Source: Blastomussa wellsi
Taxonomy: Eukaryota; Cnidaria; Anthozoa; Scleractinia; Plerogyridae
Direction: 5' to 3'
Length of the DNA stretch: 64,000 bases
Assembly: GCA_947652115.1 (NCBI GenBank)
Contig: OX393565.1
Coordinates: forward strand, 8,597,970-8,661,969
A program made the position numbers and the translations under genes. The notes below the pieces were generated by a model that was not told where the DNA came from, made no database searches, and saw nothing but the letters and a program-made list of their open reading frames with translations. Below, in pieces: positions 29,701 to 40,438 of the stretch; positions within the stretch are counted from its first letter, which is position 1, and the number at the start of each line of letters is the position of its first letter.

Positions 29701-32700
29701 CAGCTTTTGTGTCTAAGGTTGTAGGTTATCGCTCTTTTCTTACGGTAAGCATACCTTCAGAGGGTGGTTATCACGGTGTTTAACCTTATTAAAAATCGCT
29801 TTATGTATGCATGCTTGGTTCTCCTATTTCTATAGGTATGGGGCTCTGCTCTGTGGCTGTTCAGGCCGCCGGAGCTCCGCTATCATTTATCATTATTTTC
29901 CATCAAGTGTCTTTATGGTTATTGTGTAGCAGATAAATTAGTTTTGTGTTTGGTTGTTCTTTTTTTAATGATATGTTGGCCAATACAAACTCTCTGGACA
30001 GGAGCTTTGTCATCACCACCATCATGATACGAAATAGCCTTTCTGATAATGTCATCAGCATTTTTCAGGCCTTCAAGTGCAACATACATACATCTATTGG
30101 ACTCGAGAACTGCATGACTGCCTAGTTCATTAATCCGTTTGTATTTATTATTATTATTTATTACCTTTAAATTCTGAGCTGCAGTGAACCACTGATTGGC
30201 CTGCTGGAGCCTTTTATCCCCTTGGGTTATTGTTCACTACTGCACATAGAAAAAAAAGTTATGTTTTGATTTACCACTGTATGACAGTAATGAACATGAA
30301 ATAGAGGAAAGTAAAAAGATAACTATTTTTAAACCAAACATGTACATTGGCTGCAACAATGAAACTAGATTACAAATGTTCACTGCAATATCATTTCCCA
30401 GAGGAAACCTATTGGCAGATCTTTCGTAAATTAGATAAGTAAATTTTTAGATACACATTACTAAATGTAGTTGATGTTTTTAGATTCAACCTTATAACAG
30501 AGAACTTCAGTCAAACATTGGCCTTCCCTCCAGGCAGCTTCAAAAAAGGCAATGTAACATATCATTTGAAAAAGCATGGCCGCATGATGCAGGTCAGTGT
30601 TGCAGCAATAGTATATCCTACATACATCCTATGTATCCTACTAAGTCCCAGTTCAGACATCACTATTAAAGGCCTTGTTCATACCACATTCAATTGATTG
30701 AGTGCCACGGTGCTCTTTAAATTTTTAGTGTTTCAGTTGTGGTGCTTATTCATGGGAGGTGCTAATATTTATTAATTATTTTGAGGTTAGCGCTATTTAA
30801 AAAAATCATAACAGTCATTTGTAAATGATAACGAGCAAAATATCAACAATGAATAAAAATTATTATAGCCACTCAGAACTGGAAAACAAGTCCAGGAGAA
30901 TCCCAAGGCCTGGTTTAGATTGGGTAGCACTTTAATCAGTGTACCTTCTTTGAGTGACTCCTTAAAGAATTCAGTCTGATTGATACTGCACTGTTGTGAA
31001 AGAATGTGTTGCTTACTCGAGGATGGCTCTCATCTTTGTTTTCCCCCTCCCATACGGTACTTATTCATGGGCAGTGCTTAATCGAAGACGCCACATATTT
31101 TACGTATATATATGGTATTGTCATGAAAAAGGTTGTTGTTGTTCATCATGGTATAAAGTATAGTAATTAAGGAGTTATCGTTTGTCTCACGATGTAGTCA
31201 CTTGTGATGTGGACCGCGACGTTTCGGCTGCATACTGTTAGCCTTCATCAGGCGATAAGGTCGACTGGCTACGTGTAGCTTTATAAAGCATGGTGCTCCG
31301 CTGTGATTGGTTGGTTTTCAACAGCTGTGATTGGTGTGTTTCGATCCTCGCTGATCCTAGACCAGTTAGTTGTTCCCTCGGCGGTTCCCCTGTGTGCAGT
31401 TCTCTCGTTCTTGTGTTTCTTGATCGTGGGCATCCAAGCTTCAGGAATCTCGATGCCACTATCCCTGTTGATGTTGTTAGGATGAAGTCTTATGTGAATA
31501 GCCTCTTTGACCCTGCGAGTGTTCCAATGTTGATCACGATCAACTTAACCTCGTCCCAAAGTGGGCAGTGTCTGGTGGTGTCGGCATGCCCTGAAACGGC
31601 GGAGGTCTGGGTACGGGCGAGCCGGATGTCTCGGTCGTGTTCTTTAATCCTGTCCTGCATGGGTCTCCCCGTCTCGCCGATGTAGACTTTTCCGCATTCG
31701 CAGGGAATCTTGTAAACAACGCCGTCTTGTTTAGTCGGTTGAACAGCGTCTTTGGGCTGTACTAATTGTGATCACAACGTAGTATCCGACTTGAAAACAG
31801 CGCACACTCCTTGTTGTTGTAGGCAGCGGCGAAGTTGTTCAGACAGGCCACTGACATAGGGTAAAACCGCAGTAGTTTTGAACTCGGTTGTGGGCTCTGC
31901 TCTGTTGTTTTGTCTTCTATTCTTGGTGACCTTCTGCACAAAAGAATTAGGATAGCCATTAGAAACAAGAACAGAGAACAGGTGTTTCTTCTCCTCGGAG
32001 ATAACAGCGGGTTTTGTTACAAGGCGCTTAGCGCGATCGTACAAGCACTTAACAATACCGCGTTTTACTGACTGGGGGTGGTGTGAGTCATACGCTAAGT
32101 ACTGATCAGTGTGCGTGGGCTTCCTGTAGCAGTATGCAGCTAGCTAGCTAGCAGTATGCAGCCGAAACGTCGCGGTCCACATCACGAGTGACTACATCGT
32201 GAGACAAACGATAACTCCTATTACTATATATGGTATTGCCTGTTTCTACAAATTATCCTAGACAGACGTACCTGGGACACCTCAATTGCCAACAAATAGT
32301 GTGACAATTTGTAGCCATTGCTGTGAAATAGCAAGGGGAGGCACAATGGCCTAATGGTTAGTGCACTGGTCTCGGGAGCGGAGGGTCCGGGTTCGAGCCT
32401 CGGCCGGGGCACTAAGCTGTGTTCTCAGACAAGATACTTTACTCTCACAGTGCCTCTCTTCACCCAGGTGTATAAATGGGTACCGACGAATTTACTGCTG
32501 GGGGGTAACCCTGCAATGGACTAGCATCCCAACCAGGAGGGAGTAGAAATACTCTCAGTCGCTTCATGCTAAGGACACCAGGATTAGCTCCGGTGGTATG
32601 GGCCACTAGGCTCGATGCAGACTTTGTTTGCTGTGAAATAGAAGCCCCCAGGGCTCCCCCCTTGTCAAATTATTATGTTACAAGTTACAAACGAGTATTT

Positions 32701-32960
32701 TTGATGAATTCCAGTCAATGTGTTGGAACAACTATCTACCCAGTCGAAACTAAAACTAAGAGAAGTAGACTAATAAAACATCCCAATGCAATGCAAAATT
32801 TCACAACTCTGAGTTCTTTTATTCTAACCAAACCCAATGATTTATTGATGAGTTTGAGAAGTTTCATCTGAAGGATTTTAGCCATTGTGCAGCAACCTTG
32901 GGTTTTTTTGGTATCTATTTATCCAGTAATAATACACATGAAATTTACATGAAGTTACTC

Positions 32961-32993
<33 letters not shown>

Positions 32994-34545
32994 TGTAACA
33001 CCAGTGCAAAGAGTGTAACGTGGTGCAAAAAGTGTAACACCAGTGCAAATTACACATCGAAATTCTGGATTATGTTTGCAAATGTTTTATACGAACCGCT
33101 TTCAGTTCATAGCATTATTAGCTGATCTTCGTCAGCCAATCGATAAATAGTGTCAAATTCGCATCAAATGCTCGCTTCCTGTCTGCAACACTGTAAGATC
33201 TTCCAGTACTTCCTCCAGGCGAATTTTTTCATGTTTATATCATTAATAAGTAATCATACGGTTTTTTCCTCATTCAATTTGAAATTAATTTCCACTTGTG
33301 AGCTGAAATTGCACTCGCCAAAGCAGCTCATCCAATTTCAGCTTTTTGAAAAACTCACTCGTGCAAATTAATTCCAAATTGAACTCAAAACCGTATGATT
33401 ACCTATACTAACACAATCAGCCAATGTTTGAAAAATATTTCTCCTGCCATTATGAGAAAAAACATTTCTGTATTATTTTTACAGCTGAATGTACAGGTAA
33501 TTAATAAAATGGTTTTAGGTGATAAGAGATTAGGAACAGGCAAATGGAACACAGGCAGATTGACGAGATTTGGAGCCCCCAATACACATCAAAATGGTCA
33601 CACTGCTGTATTTGTGACAGTAATCTATGTGCTCATTATTGTACACAGATTACAGAGGTTCCTGCTGAGAAATTTGATATCTACATTCAGTTCTTGCAGG
33701 ATAATGTGCCACCAGGTGTATCAGTACACATGGAATTGGTAAGGAAAATCCAACTATTCTGACTTCCCATAACAATTAAATATTATTCATTGCTCAGTTT
33801 ATATCTGGGTGCTATGCAGTTTACGATACTGCTGCTGCTGCCGCCGCTGCTGCAATTTGTCACTTGTAATCTTTAATCTTTAATAGATCAGAGGTGCTCC
33901 TAAAACAGTAAAAACTATACTAAGAGGTATAAATTTAATCTAAAATCTATATTTACAATGATAAAATCCAATTGAATCAACTGTTACTGACATCAACTGT
34001 TACTGACCAAACTCACAAATAATTTAAATCAAATAAGACCTTTTAGAATGTGATGCATTTATAAACACACGATATGATAGCGAACATCGTGCTTGCAGCA
34101 CATGCATACACTGTACTTTTGCAGTAACATGACTGATTTCCTCCATCCAGGCCCCATCCTGCCTGTCACTACAGTGTAGATGTTGTCATAGACTGAATAA
34201 TATTATTTTTCTTCACTATTATTTGCACCAAACTTGTCATTTCTGGAGGCATGCAGGATGTTTGTTTAATTTGAGCCTTCAGTACCATGATTTCTGTATT
34301 TCATACAGTTATCTACCCCGTATGCAGAAGGTTATGCATTACAGCTCCAAGAAATCTCTCAGTCCTTTATTTAAAAAACCTATTGTGATCACCTAAGAAT
34401 GCCAAAAGTTAAAATTGTGACTTTTCATCAACAGAAAAAGTGGCAAGATTTTGTTGCACCTCCTGATCCAAGACTTCTAGAACAACAAAGGCTGGAAAGA
34501 GAAAAGATAGAAGCGTGGAAGAAAAAAAATCAGGAAAATAAGTAG
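26705..34545 (+). CDS. MRPL48: Mitochondrial ribosomal protein of uS10 fold, mL48-like
   Basis: Six coding exons with GT-AG junctions and matching phases: 26705-26772, 28492-28555, 28993-29123, 30484-30592, 33649-33738, 34435-34545 (stop TAG). The product is about 190 residues (human mL48 about 212). The N-terminus (MTVAAKSVFRRLFTC) is a basic amphipathic mitochondrial presequence. The uS10-type core follows: LLITLEGLDDSVLDHYCQFV, later KKHGRMMQITEVPAEKF, then the DNVPPGVSV strand matching the LPEGVRLSV region of mL48. A charged helix ends the protein. mL48 sits in the large mitoribosomal subunit; MRPS10 has the same fold, but the spacing between core strands fits mL48 better. Repeats fill introns 1 to 4. 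A poly(A) signal candidate AATAAA lies at 34949. ATTTAG and CAG acceptors are all pyrimidine-backed. Confidence 0.65.
27710..28063 (-). mobile_element. tRNA-derived SINE, one copy plus a partial second copy
   Basis: On the minus strand, box A-like TACCTCAGTGGTTGAGCG and box B-like GGGTTCAAATCCCA lie about 40 bp apart near 27760-27815. The stretch TTCAACATTGAATTGGCATC through CCCACGACCCTCCGTGA is repeated at about 27986-28063, where the tRNA-like head is cut off. It lies in intron 1 of the mL48-like gene. The cloverleaf is imperfect, so this is not a working tRNA. Confidence 0.6.
28683..28945 (+). mobile_element. tRNA-derived SINE, family 2, copy with eroded box A
   Basis: Box B CAGGTTCGAGCCCTG is clear and box A is lost. 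The body (TTCACCCAGGTGTATAAAT, GGACTAGCATCCCAACCAGG, CCACTAGGCTCG) matches the copy at 32338-32625. It lies in intron 2 of the mL48-like gene. Confidence 0.7.
29175..29880. repeat. Interspersed repeat split by a LINE insertion
   Basis: 29175-29490 and about 29800-29880 match 54895-55230, where the two halves are contiguous (CTTTGTATGCGTGCTTCG). Shared words include CAATGAGTTCTAAA, GTCATGTGAT.CTGGTCAG and TTCTCCTATTTCTAT. The intervening sequence is an insertion. Confidence 0.65.
29491..29800 (-). mobile_element. 3' end of a non-LTR retrotransposon with a (TAA)n-type tail
   Basis: On the minus strand a frame ends in ITYNLRHKSCQR before a stop, resembling the YNLR-type C-terminus of L2/CR1-like ORF2. 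AT-rich 3' sequence and an (ATT)n tail follow, at 29491-29507 on the plus strand. The insertion site is intact at 54895-55230. Strongly 5'-truncated, as is usual for these elements. Confidence 0.5.
31213..31256 (-). ncRNA. Hammerhead ribozyme motif of the Penelope-like element
   Basis: Minus strand reads AUCGC-CUGAUGA-A-GGCU...AGCC-GAAA-C-GUC-GCGGU. This gives the full CUGAUGA and GAAA core, a 4-bp stem II (GGCU/AGCC), a 5-bp stem I (AUCGC/GCGGU) and a GUC cleavage triplet. Stem III is minimal (ACGU palindrome), which fits the short-stem-III type reported in Penelope-like elements and thought to act as dimers. Activity is inferred only from structure. Confidence 0.65.
31285..32044 (-). pseudogene. 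Penelope-like protein C-terminus with GIY-YIG endonuclease, frameshifted
   Basis: On the minus strand, 32044-31772 encodes the post-RT segment (TEFKTTAVLPYVSGLSEQL). The next frame encodes KIPCECGKVYIGETGRPM, whose VYIGETGR is the GIY-YIG nuclease signature, followed by DRIKEHDRD. The frame then shifts near 31520 before a C-terminal part ending at about 31285. At least two frameshifts mark it as dead. The reverse transcriptase core is missing. Confidence 0.75.
32338..32625 (+). mobile_element. tRNA-derived SINE, family 2, copy with intact promoter boxes
   Basis: Box A TGGCCTAATGGTTAGTG (from 32347) and box B GGTTCGAGCCTC (from 32390) are well formed. The body matches 28683-28945. It lies in intron 4 of the mL48-like gene. 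It could still be transcribed by RNA polymerase III. Confidence 0.75.
32995..33055 (+). repeat. Short tandem GTGTAACACCAGTGCAAA-type repeats
   Basis: AGTGTAACACCAGTGCAAA appears twice, with an intervening variant (GTGTAACGTGGTGCAAA). Small tandem array in intron 4. Confidence 0.5.
33249..33404. mobile_element. 156-bp MITE with about 40-bp terminal inverted repeats
   Basis: AGTAATCATACGGTTTT at the left and AAAACCGTATGATTACCT at the right are inverted repeats that continue inward (CAATTTGAAATTAATTT and its counterpart). Flanked by AT-rich ATA/TA. It lies about 245 bp upstream of exon 5 of the mL48-like gene. Confidence 0.75.
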
Positions 34546-36964
34546 GCTTAAGAAGATCTTCCACAACAACTCTGCACAAAGTTAATCTCCTAAGCCATAA
34601 GCTGACTGTATGGTTACCCCATCATTCATCCCGTTTTGGTCCTGCTAACTGAGGTTATTCCCAAAAAATGGTTGAACAAACATTTAGCCTGAAAAGAAAT
34701 TATTGGAATCACAGAGAATTAGAAAAGAAGAATGCCAAACTTAATTTTGCATCGTTACATTTCCGTCTTCTGTGAAGCAAAGTTTGATGGTGTAATAGAC
34801 CATTGTAGCTTTTCAGCAGTTTGCTCATAGTGTTCTTGGTGTTAAACAAGAAACGACCAAATAGTGGACAAAAAATTAAATATCGAAGAGTCGAGAAGGT
34901 GTGCACTGTAATATAACCTGATTTTTTGCCAGCACACTGACTTGTCACAATAAACACCTTGATAACATGTACCATGGTTGTCTTTGAACTTATGAATTCT
35001 TTCTTTCATTTTTCTTTTTTACTGAAGGTATTCCAGATTCTTCCCATATCGCGCATTGCTATAATTATACTTTCATAACTAAAGTAGAAGGGTTGGAAAT
35101 TTTTCAAGCCAATACCTGGTGTGTTTTAGCCGTTCTTGGTGAGTCCCCTCCACAAAAAAAGGCTACCCTCCAAAAAAGGCTTCGGTTACATTTCGTTTTC
35201 AAAGCAACGTCTTATTTTCTCAGCTTTTATACTGTATAGCTATTTACTTCAAAGGAATTTAAAGTTAATCCACCAATATAAATTTGATAACTTACTTGTT
35301 ATCCCAAATGTCAATGTGATGTACATTTTTAAACTAATAGATGACAAAACAATAATTTAAAAAAGATTGTTTCATTTGTAAATCACAGCGCGTTCAGTGT
35401 TAGAAACGTTTTCAATTTTATGGTAATTTTATTTACCCACAAGTCATGCTGAAGATGTGCAAAAGTTTGATATTTGTCAAGCAAAGTCACAACGCCATTG
35501 AGCGACAAATGGTAATTCTTTATTGTGAAACAAACTACATTGATCATCACACCCAGTGTAATTTATTCTACACCAACACCTTTTTCGTTTGCTATTTCTC
35601 AACAATACCCATCAAGAATGCGTTTATGTGTAACTGATTGCGTTTGGAAGCAGCTTCGGAAGCATCAGTTCAGAGAAATCCAGGGGAATCCCCTCTTGAC
35701 TGCTTGCTTCAGGTTTACAGAGCGAATCATCGCAGCTGTAATGGACCGACGTTCTGCTTCCTGTGCACAATGTTCAGGTATCTCCAGTTTCTCGGGGTCG
35801 GCGGTGGTTTTCAAATCAAGAAAACTAGAAGCAATGGTTAGACGAACGTTAATGTGGTTTGTAGATATGCAACAGGTTATTCAGGTCCGCTTAGCATACA
35901 CAGACTTCAGTGCGCACCACATTGGTAGCATGAGCAGGCGTTTTTTACGAGATCGCCTTTCAAACCGCGATCCCCTAATAATGTCTGCGTGGAAGGCTAA
36001 CTACAATACAGATTTACTTACCAGTGATGTATATATTACTTAAAATTCTTGGTAATTCGATCTCTGAAGTAATTTTGTATAAAATATTTAGATTTTTTCA
36101 GAACTTAATCTATATCAAGAAATTCGTGGAATATTCCTGAATTTAGTATCTTTTCGGAACATTGCGGGGGACAGCTTAACCAATCGCCAGCAGTTTTTTT
36201 CACCAATCAACCTCGGACCATTATCTTAAATATTTAATAATAATCTCGACCTATTTAAAGAGAGCAGTTTTAGATACCTTGCAGTCGAGGCAGCTCCTTC
36301 CGCCTTGGCCGAGGAGCTTACTGGGATACACTGATCACCGAACTCAAATGTAAACAAACCAGTAACTGAAAATGGAAAATAATTATTTTATTTTAAAGTC
36401 AAATAACTACTTGACAAGTGGCCGTAATGCAAGTGGCCTCCATTCACGCTGGGACATTCACGGTGATAAGCAAGAAAACCGGGGAAGAGTAGTGGCGGAT
36501 CCAGACTTCTTTCTAAGGTGGAATTTCGGCCCTAAAACTTTTCGCCCATAAAGGCTGGTGGGGAGTGGCGGGCCCTTCCCCTAGATCCGCCATTGAAGAG
36601 TCAAGTTAGAGCGTGTTGAAACGAAATAGATCACTGAGAAACTTGCTTAAAACATTGCCAATAACATAACTTACAGCAATACAATAACATTTTTCTGCAC
36701 CGTACAATTTCCACAATTTCGATGGCATCGAAAATGGAGGAGGCTGACTAGGACCCTTTGAAAAGAGCTATTGGAATATCATCTGATATAGACTGCACGT
36801 GAAAACCACACAGTCCACTAGCAATCTGATCTCACCAATTTGTCTAGCCCTAAATTTCATTGTAGCCAAGAAAACGAATCAAATCGAATTATATTTCAAA
36901 TAGAAAAAGAGTTATAGATTGCTCTACATGGTAGTTACAAAGACTGCTCTGAGAAAGTAATTTG
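34546..36964. other. 3' flank of the mL48-like gene and intergenic stretch
   Basis: A candidate poly(A) signal AATAAA lies at 34949-34954. An open frame at 35525-36043 has no signal, domain or splice support and is not called. Nothing else is recognised. Confidence 0.45.
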
Positions 36965-37008
36965 GTTTTATCAACTGGGTTGATAATGTGAATTGGCCAC
37001 CGTAAAGA

Positions 37009-37056
37009 GATTCGCGAGCTGACGTTTCGAGCGTTAGCCCTTCGTCGGAGCGAATC
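37009..37056 (-). ncRNA. Hammerhead-like motif, variant core
   Basis: Minus strand: GAUUC...GCU-C-CGACGA-A-GGGC UAAC GCUC-GAAA-C-GUC-AGC...GAAUC. Stem I is split (GCU/AGC and GAUUC/GAAUC) and stem II is GGGC/GCUC. The core reads CCGACGA instead of CUGANGA (U to C), so activity is doubtful. Confidence 0.5.
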
Positions 37057-37146
37057 AAGGAATTGTGGGTCGTGTGTTGTTTATATACAGAAAGATGGAG
37101 CTTCGCTATTGGTTGGTGCCCGGTAACGTGAAAACAACGGAATAAA

Positions 37147-37395
37147 TTAGTTGAATGAAAAGCATTCGTTGATACCGTGAGGATTAAGAGTGCCGATTTG
37201 AAAAATAAATTTTTTTTCTAGAGTTTTTCGACTTTCCGTGCTTCCTTGGTGAAGTGAAAGGCCGCAGACTGCCATATGTTGCTTAGAATGATTTGGGAGA
37301 TTGAAGTGTCTCGCGACCGGTTTCGATGCATTTTTGTCGCCTTTCTCTACGTCCCGAAGGTGTTCTCGGAATCGGTCGTCTAGTTGCCTATGTGA
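37147..37395 (-). pseudogene. GIY-YIG endonuclease fragment of a Penelope-like element
   Basis: The minus-strand frame carries DDRFREHLRDVEKG, then KPVARHFNLPNHS and a C-terminal stretch ending FSFN before the stop at 37147. It lacks the YIGET signature lost at the junction near 37395. Confidence 0.7.
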
Positions 37396-37429
37396 TATCC
37401 ATAGTGATATTATCGCTTTTCGCGATTTC

Positions 37430-37879
37430 AATTTCCTGGGCGAAGACAAACTTATTTTCACTATGGATATTACATCTCTTTACACCGTCATCCCAAATGA
37501 CGAAGGTCTTCTAACCCTCAAACATTTTTTTTTATTTACGCACTGTTGAGGAACCAAGCTCGGAAACACTACTCCGCCTGGCTGAGTGAGTGTTACAACT
37601 CAACTGTTTTTCATTCGCGGACAATTATTACAAACAAATCAGTGGCGTGGCTATGGGTACCAAAATGGGACCCAGCTACGCCAATCTTTTCGTAGGCTAC
37701 ATTGAACACCAATTTTTTAATCAATAAAACGGCCCAAAACCTGAAATCCATCGTCGCTACATTGACGACTGTATCTGCGCTACCTCTTCTACCAGAGGGG
37801 ATCTCAATCAGTTTATAACCGCTGTTAATTTGTTTCATCCTGCCCTTAAATATACCTGGGAAATTTCCGATACTTTCTT
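37430..37879 (+). pseudogene. Penelope-like reverse transcriptase fragment
   Basis: Plus-strand frames carry DKLIFTMDITSLYTVIPN (RT motif A region), GVAMGTKMGPSYANLF (motif B) and HRRYIDDC, the catalytic YIDD box (motif C). There are at least one frameshift (near 37530) and in-frame stops. It is cut by the N run at 37880. Confidence 0.75.
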
Positions 37880-38079
37880 NNNNNNNNNNNNNNNNNNNNN
37901 NNNNNNNNNNNNNNNNNNNNNNNNNNNNNNNNNNNNNNNNNNNNNNNNNNNNNNNNNNNNNNNNNNNNNNNNNNNNNNNNNNNNNNNNNNNNNNNNNNNN
38001 NNNNNNNNNNNNNNNNNNNNNNNNNNNNNNNNNNNNNNNNNNNNNNNNNNNNNNNNNNNNNNNNNNNNNNNNNNNNNNN
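37880..38079. other. Assembly gap (200 N)
   Basis: Exactly 200 unknown bases, a conventional scaffold spacer. It interrupts the Penelope-like reverse transcriptase, so repeat collapse probably caused it. True length unknown. Confidence 0.99.
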
Positions 38080-38465
38080 AAACAAAACTTGTTGAGGGCA
38101 ATTGACGGTGTGGTTTGCGGTGTGGTACTCCGGTGAGGTATAGTTTGTTAACGAGGTGGGGTTACCAAGAAGTTTTTTAACGGTCGTGTGTCGTGATGAG
38201 CGTGTACAGGCACAATGGAGATCTTTTTACCTTGGATTTTTGAAAGCAAACGGCCGCTTGGCATCGATGACAGAGCCTGGACTGAGTTGTTGTTGAGTTA
38301 AAATGAAACTAGAACATTTCTTCTTGGAATTCGCGATGGATTTGAGACCGTTTGACCATTTTAAGCTGGGATTTTTCGCTTGGCTAGTCGGGCGTTCCGA
38401 ACTGGAGTGTGCAGCCTTGTTCTTTTCTTTGTAGAGGGGAACCCAGAAAGCGATAACTCGTCTAA

Positions 38466-38519
38466 ATGGCCAAGAATAGGCAAAATAAGCGTTCAGACAA
38501 GAAGAAAAGCACAGTGAAA
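38466..38519 (+). CDS. Candidate first coding exon, basic N-terminus
   Basis: ATG at 38466 opens 18 codons (MAKNRQNKRSDKKK...) and ends exactly at a strong donor AAA|GTAAGG, phase 0. The very basic start resembles small nucleolar or ribosome-biogenesis proteins such as RBIS, but no following exon was identified in the window. Without it the call is tentative. Confidence 0.3.
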
Positions 38520-40203
38520 GTAAGGTTTGGCAGTATTTCGGTTTGCTAAAAGGTGTTGTAAAATATTCCCATACAAACTCTTATATTTTGTGATCCTGAT
38601 CACAACGTGAGCTTGGGCTGCCTGTGAATAGACATACAGTATGCATCCGAAGCGAAAAGCAATGAATCTTCTGCTTAAACATGAGCAACGTCAAGTACCG
38701 GTTTAAGGAGGCTCGAAAGAGTTGTCTCACTGTTATAGTACTTGTAAAACGATGCAGGATTACAGAAAAGTTGTTACGATCATTCGGACAAAGTATGAAT
38801 AGATTTAGAACTCTGTTATTGGGTAATACTTGAAGAATGTTTATAACGTCATAGCTGTTACCATTGCAACACGTCCACTGAGACAAAAGAACCCAAAAAT
38901 TTCAGTTTTTGCCAATTGTCTTTAAAACTAAGTCGGTGACCTGCCATTTTTATTTCGTTATTTAAAAGCTCGCTTAATTCTGTATTTTATTTGCCAGTAT
39001 TAGAAAAATCTGTCTTGTGGAAATTTAGCTATATTAAAAAAGCCATTTTATAAATTACAAGAAATTCCACAACACAGTTTTTGCCCAAACTTTCTTGTTT
39101 GAATCAGCGCACTGAATGTTAACCGCATGCATGGGTGAGTTAATGTTAATGTTAATTTTCGAAATAAAAAGGCGTTTCATTTCTGGTTTAGCCGATTTCA
39201 GATGTAGCGCGCATATTTAATGAGCTATTTTTTTAAAGGGCAAAATATCACATTTTCCTATTTTGTTTTTGTTTTGCATTAATGTTTAATTAATGCTAAG
39301 TTTTAAGACGGAATCCATCAGGAAGTTGAGTAATATTTATTTAAGTTGGACAAAAATCGAGTACCACAATAATTTAAATCGTATTGCGTTATTTTTTACC
39401 CTTAATAAAAGGTAAAGATGTAAGTAATTATTTGTGATAACACCGACATTTCTTATCAGAGCCCGAGAAAATGAATTTTAAAGATCACAAACTGTAGGCA
39501 AAATCTAACGTGCAGCCATCAAGCGATTCAGTGGAATTTTAGTGAAACTTCGAAATTTGTTTTCGATGTTTGGTGTTGTTAGAAAAGATTTCTTTTGATA
39601 AGATATTTGAAGCAGTAACTCAAAAGTTTGCAATAAGGTGTAAATAATCTTGGTACAACAATTTCTTATCAGAGACTGATAAAACGAATTTCAAAGCTCG
39701 CAAGCTTTTGGAAAAATCTCACATCTTTTAAGCGATTCAGTGGAATTCAGTGGAACTTCGAAATTTGTTTTCGATGTTTGGTGTAAATCATTTTGGTACG
39801 TAATTTTGTCCAATGAATGCTCGAAGTCCTAACGGATTCCGTCTTAATTTGTGAAATTTTGAGGTGGAGCCATACGGCAAGATCTTGAGAAATAGGCCAC
39901 TGAAACTGCTAGTGCCCAGTCCACTTTTAAGCGCTCGGGCAGTTCATTTTGACTGTTTATTAGCATTTTTATTGTTCAAATGTTGCATTTGATGGTTCTT
40001 GGTTGTAAAGAAACATTAAAAAGAGAAAGGTAAAACATTTTTTAAACGATTTTAAAGTTGAGTTCTTTTAACTCCACAAAACTATAGTAAGCCATCTTAA
40101 GTAAGCAATGTTTAGAAGTCTAAGTCATTTCTAACGTCTAGAATATTTCACTGGAAACGAAGTTTTGAAAATATATTTAGTTTTTCGCTAGTTTCTGTAG
40201 TTT
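38520..40203. other. AT-rich stretch, no gene seen
   Basis: No exon, repeat boundary or RNA gene recognised. Two loosely similar blocks at about 39430-39590 and 39660-39800 (CTTATCAGAG, AGCGATTCAGTGGAATT, CGAAATTTGTTTTCGATGTTTGGTGT) look like a degenerate direct duplication. Confidence 0.5.
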
Positions 40204-40438
40204 TCAGCTAGTTCGCATTATAAAATGTCGGACGTTGGATTCTAGCTTGTTGGGTTTATTGTAAGGAAACGGCATTACTGTCAAACTATCGGCAGCATTA
40301 TTTCGACAAATTACAAAAGCTGTTTTCTTACAGTTGTAGTATTCTTTTTCTTGGCGGGCATTTATACAGTTTTCATATAAACATGAGAGATTACTCACGA
40401 GTCTGTGTTCGTACAGTTTAGATATCACCGCTCTGAAT
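40204..40438 (-). CDS. Possible Cys-containing last exon of the secreted-peptide gene
   Basis: On the minus strand the acceptor TTTTTTCATTCAG precedes 40438, and a frame is then open to the stop at 40204. It holds CLYENCIN, NCKKTAFVIC and a basic tail. The phase needed (2) does not match the end of the upstream mini-exon (0), so either an exon is missing or this is unrelated. Listed because of the clean acceptor and Cys spacing. Confidence 0.2.

Larger units (their letters stand above)
31159..32229 (-). mobile_element. Penelope-like retroelement remnant with inverted terminal copies
   Basis: About 60 bp at the left (31171 onward, GGAGTTATCGTTTGTCTCAC) is mirrored at 32161-32218. The interior reads on the minus strand as the C-terminal half of a Penelope-like protein, ending near 31285. 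The left end holds a hammerhead-type ribozyme motif. It lies in intron 4 of the mL48-like gene. A GCTA microsatellite (about 32136-32150) interrupts the right arm. Confidence 0.75.
36965..37879. mobile_element. Two truncated Penelope-like copies joined head to head
   Basis: The left part (36965 to about 37395) reads on the minus strand as the GIY-YIG C-terminal region and 3' end of a Penelope-like element. The right part (about 37430 to the gap) reads on the plus strand as its reverse transcriptase. The junction removes most of the GIY-YIG core. The right copy runs into the scaffold gap. Same family as 55265-56681. Confidence 0.75.

Noticed and set aside
32340..32412. tRNA gene
   Set aside because: Boxes A and B are good but the acceptor ends do not pair, and the body matches another SINE copy at 28.7 kb.
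35525..36043. 172-codon plus-strand ORF
   Set aside because: No signal, domain, splice partner or repeat homology; the composition looks like chance.
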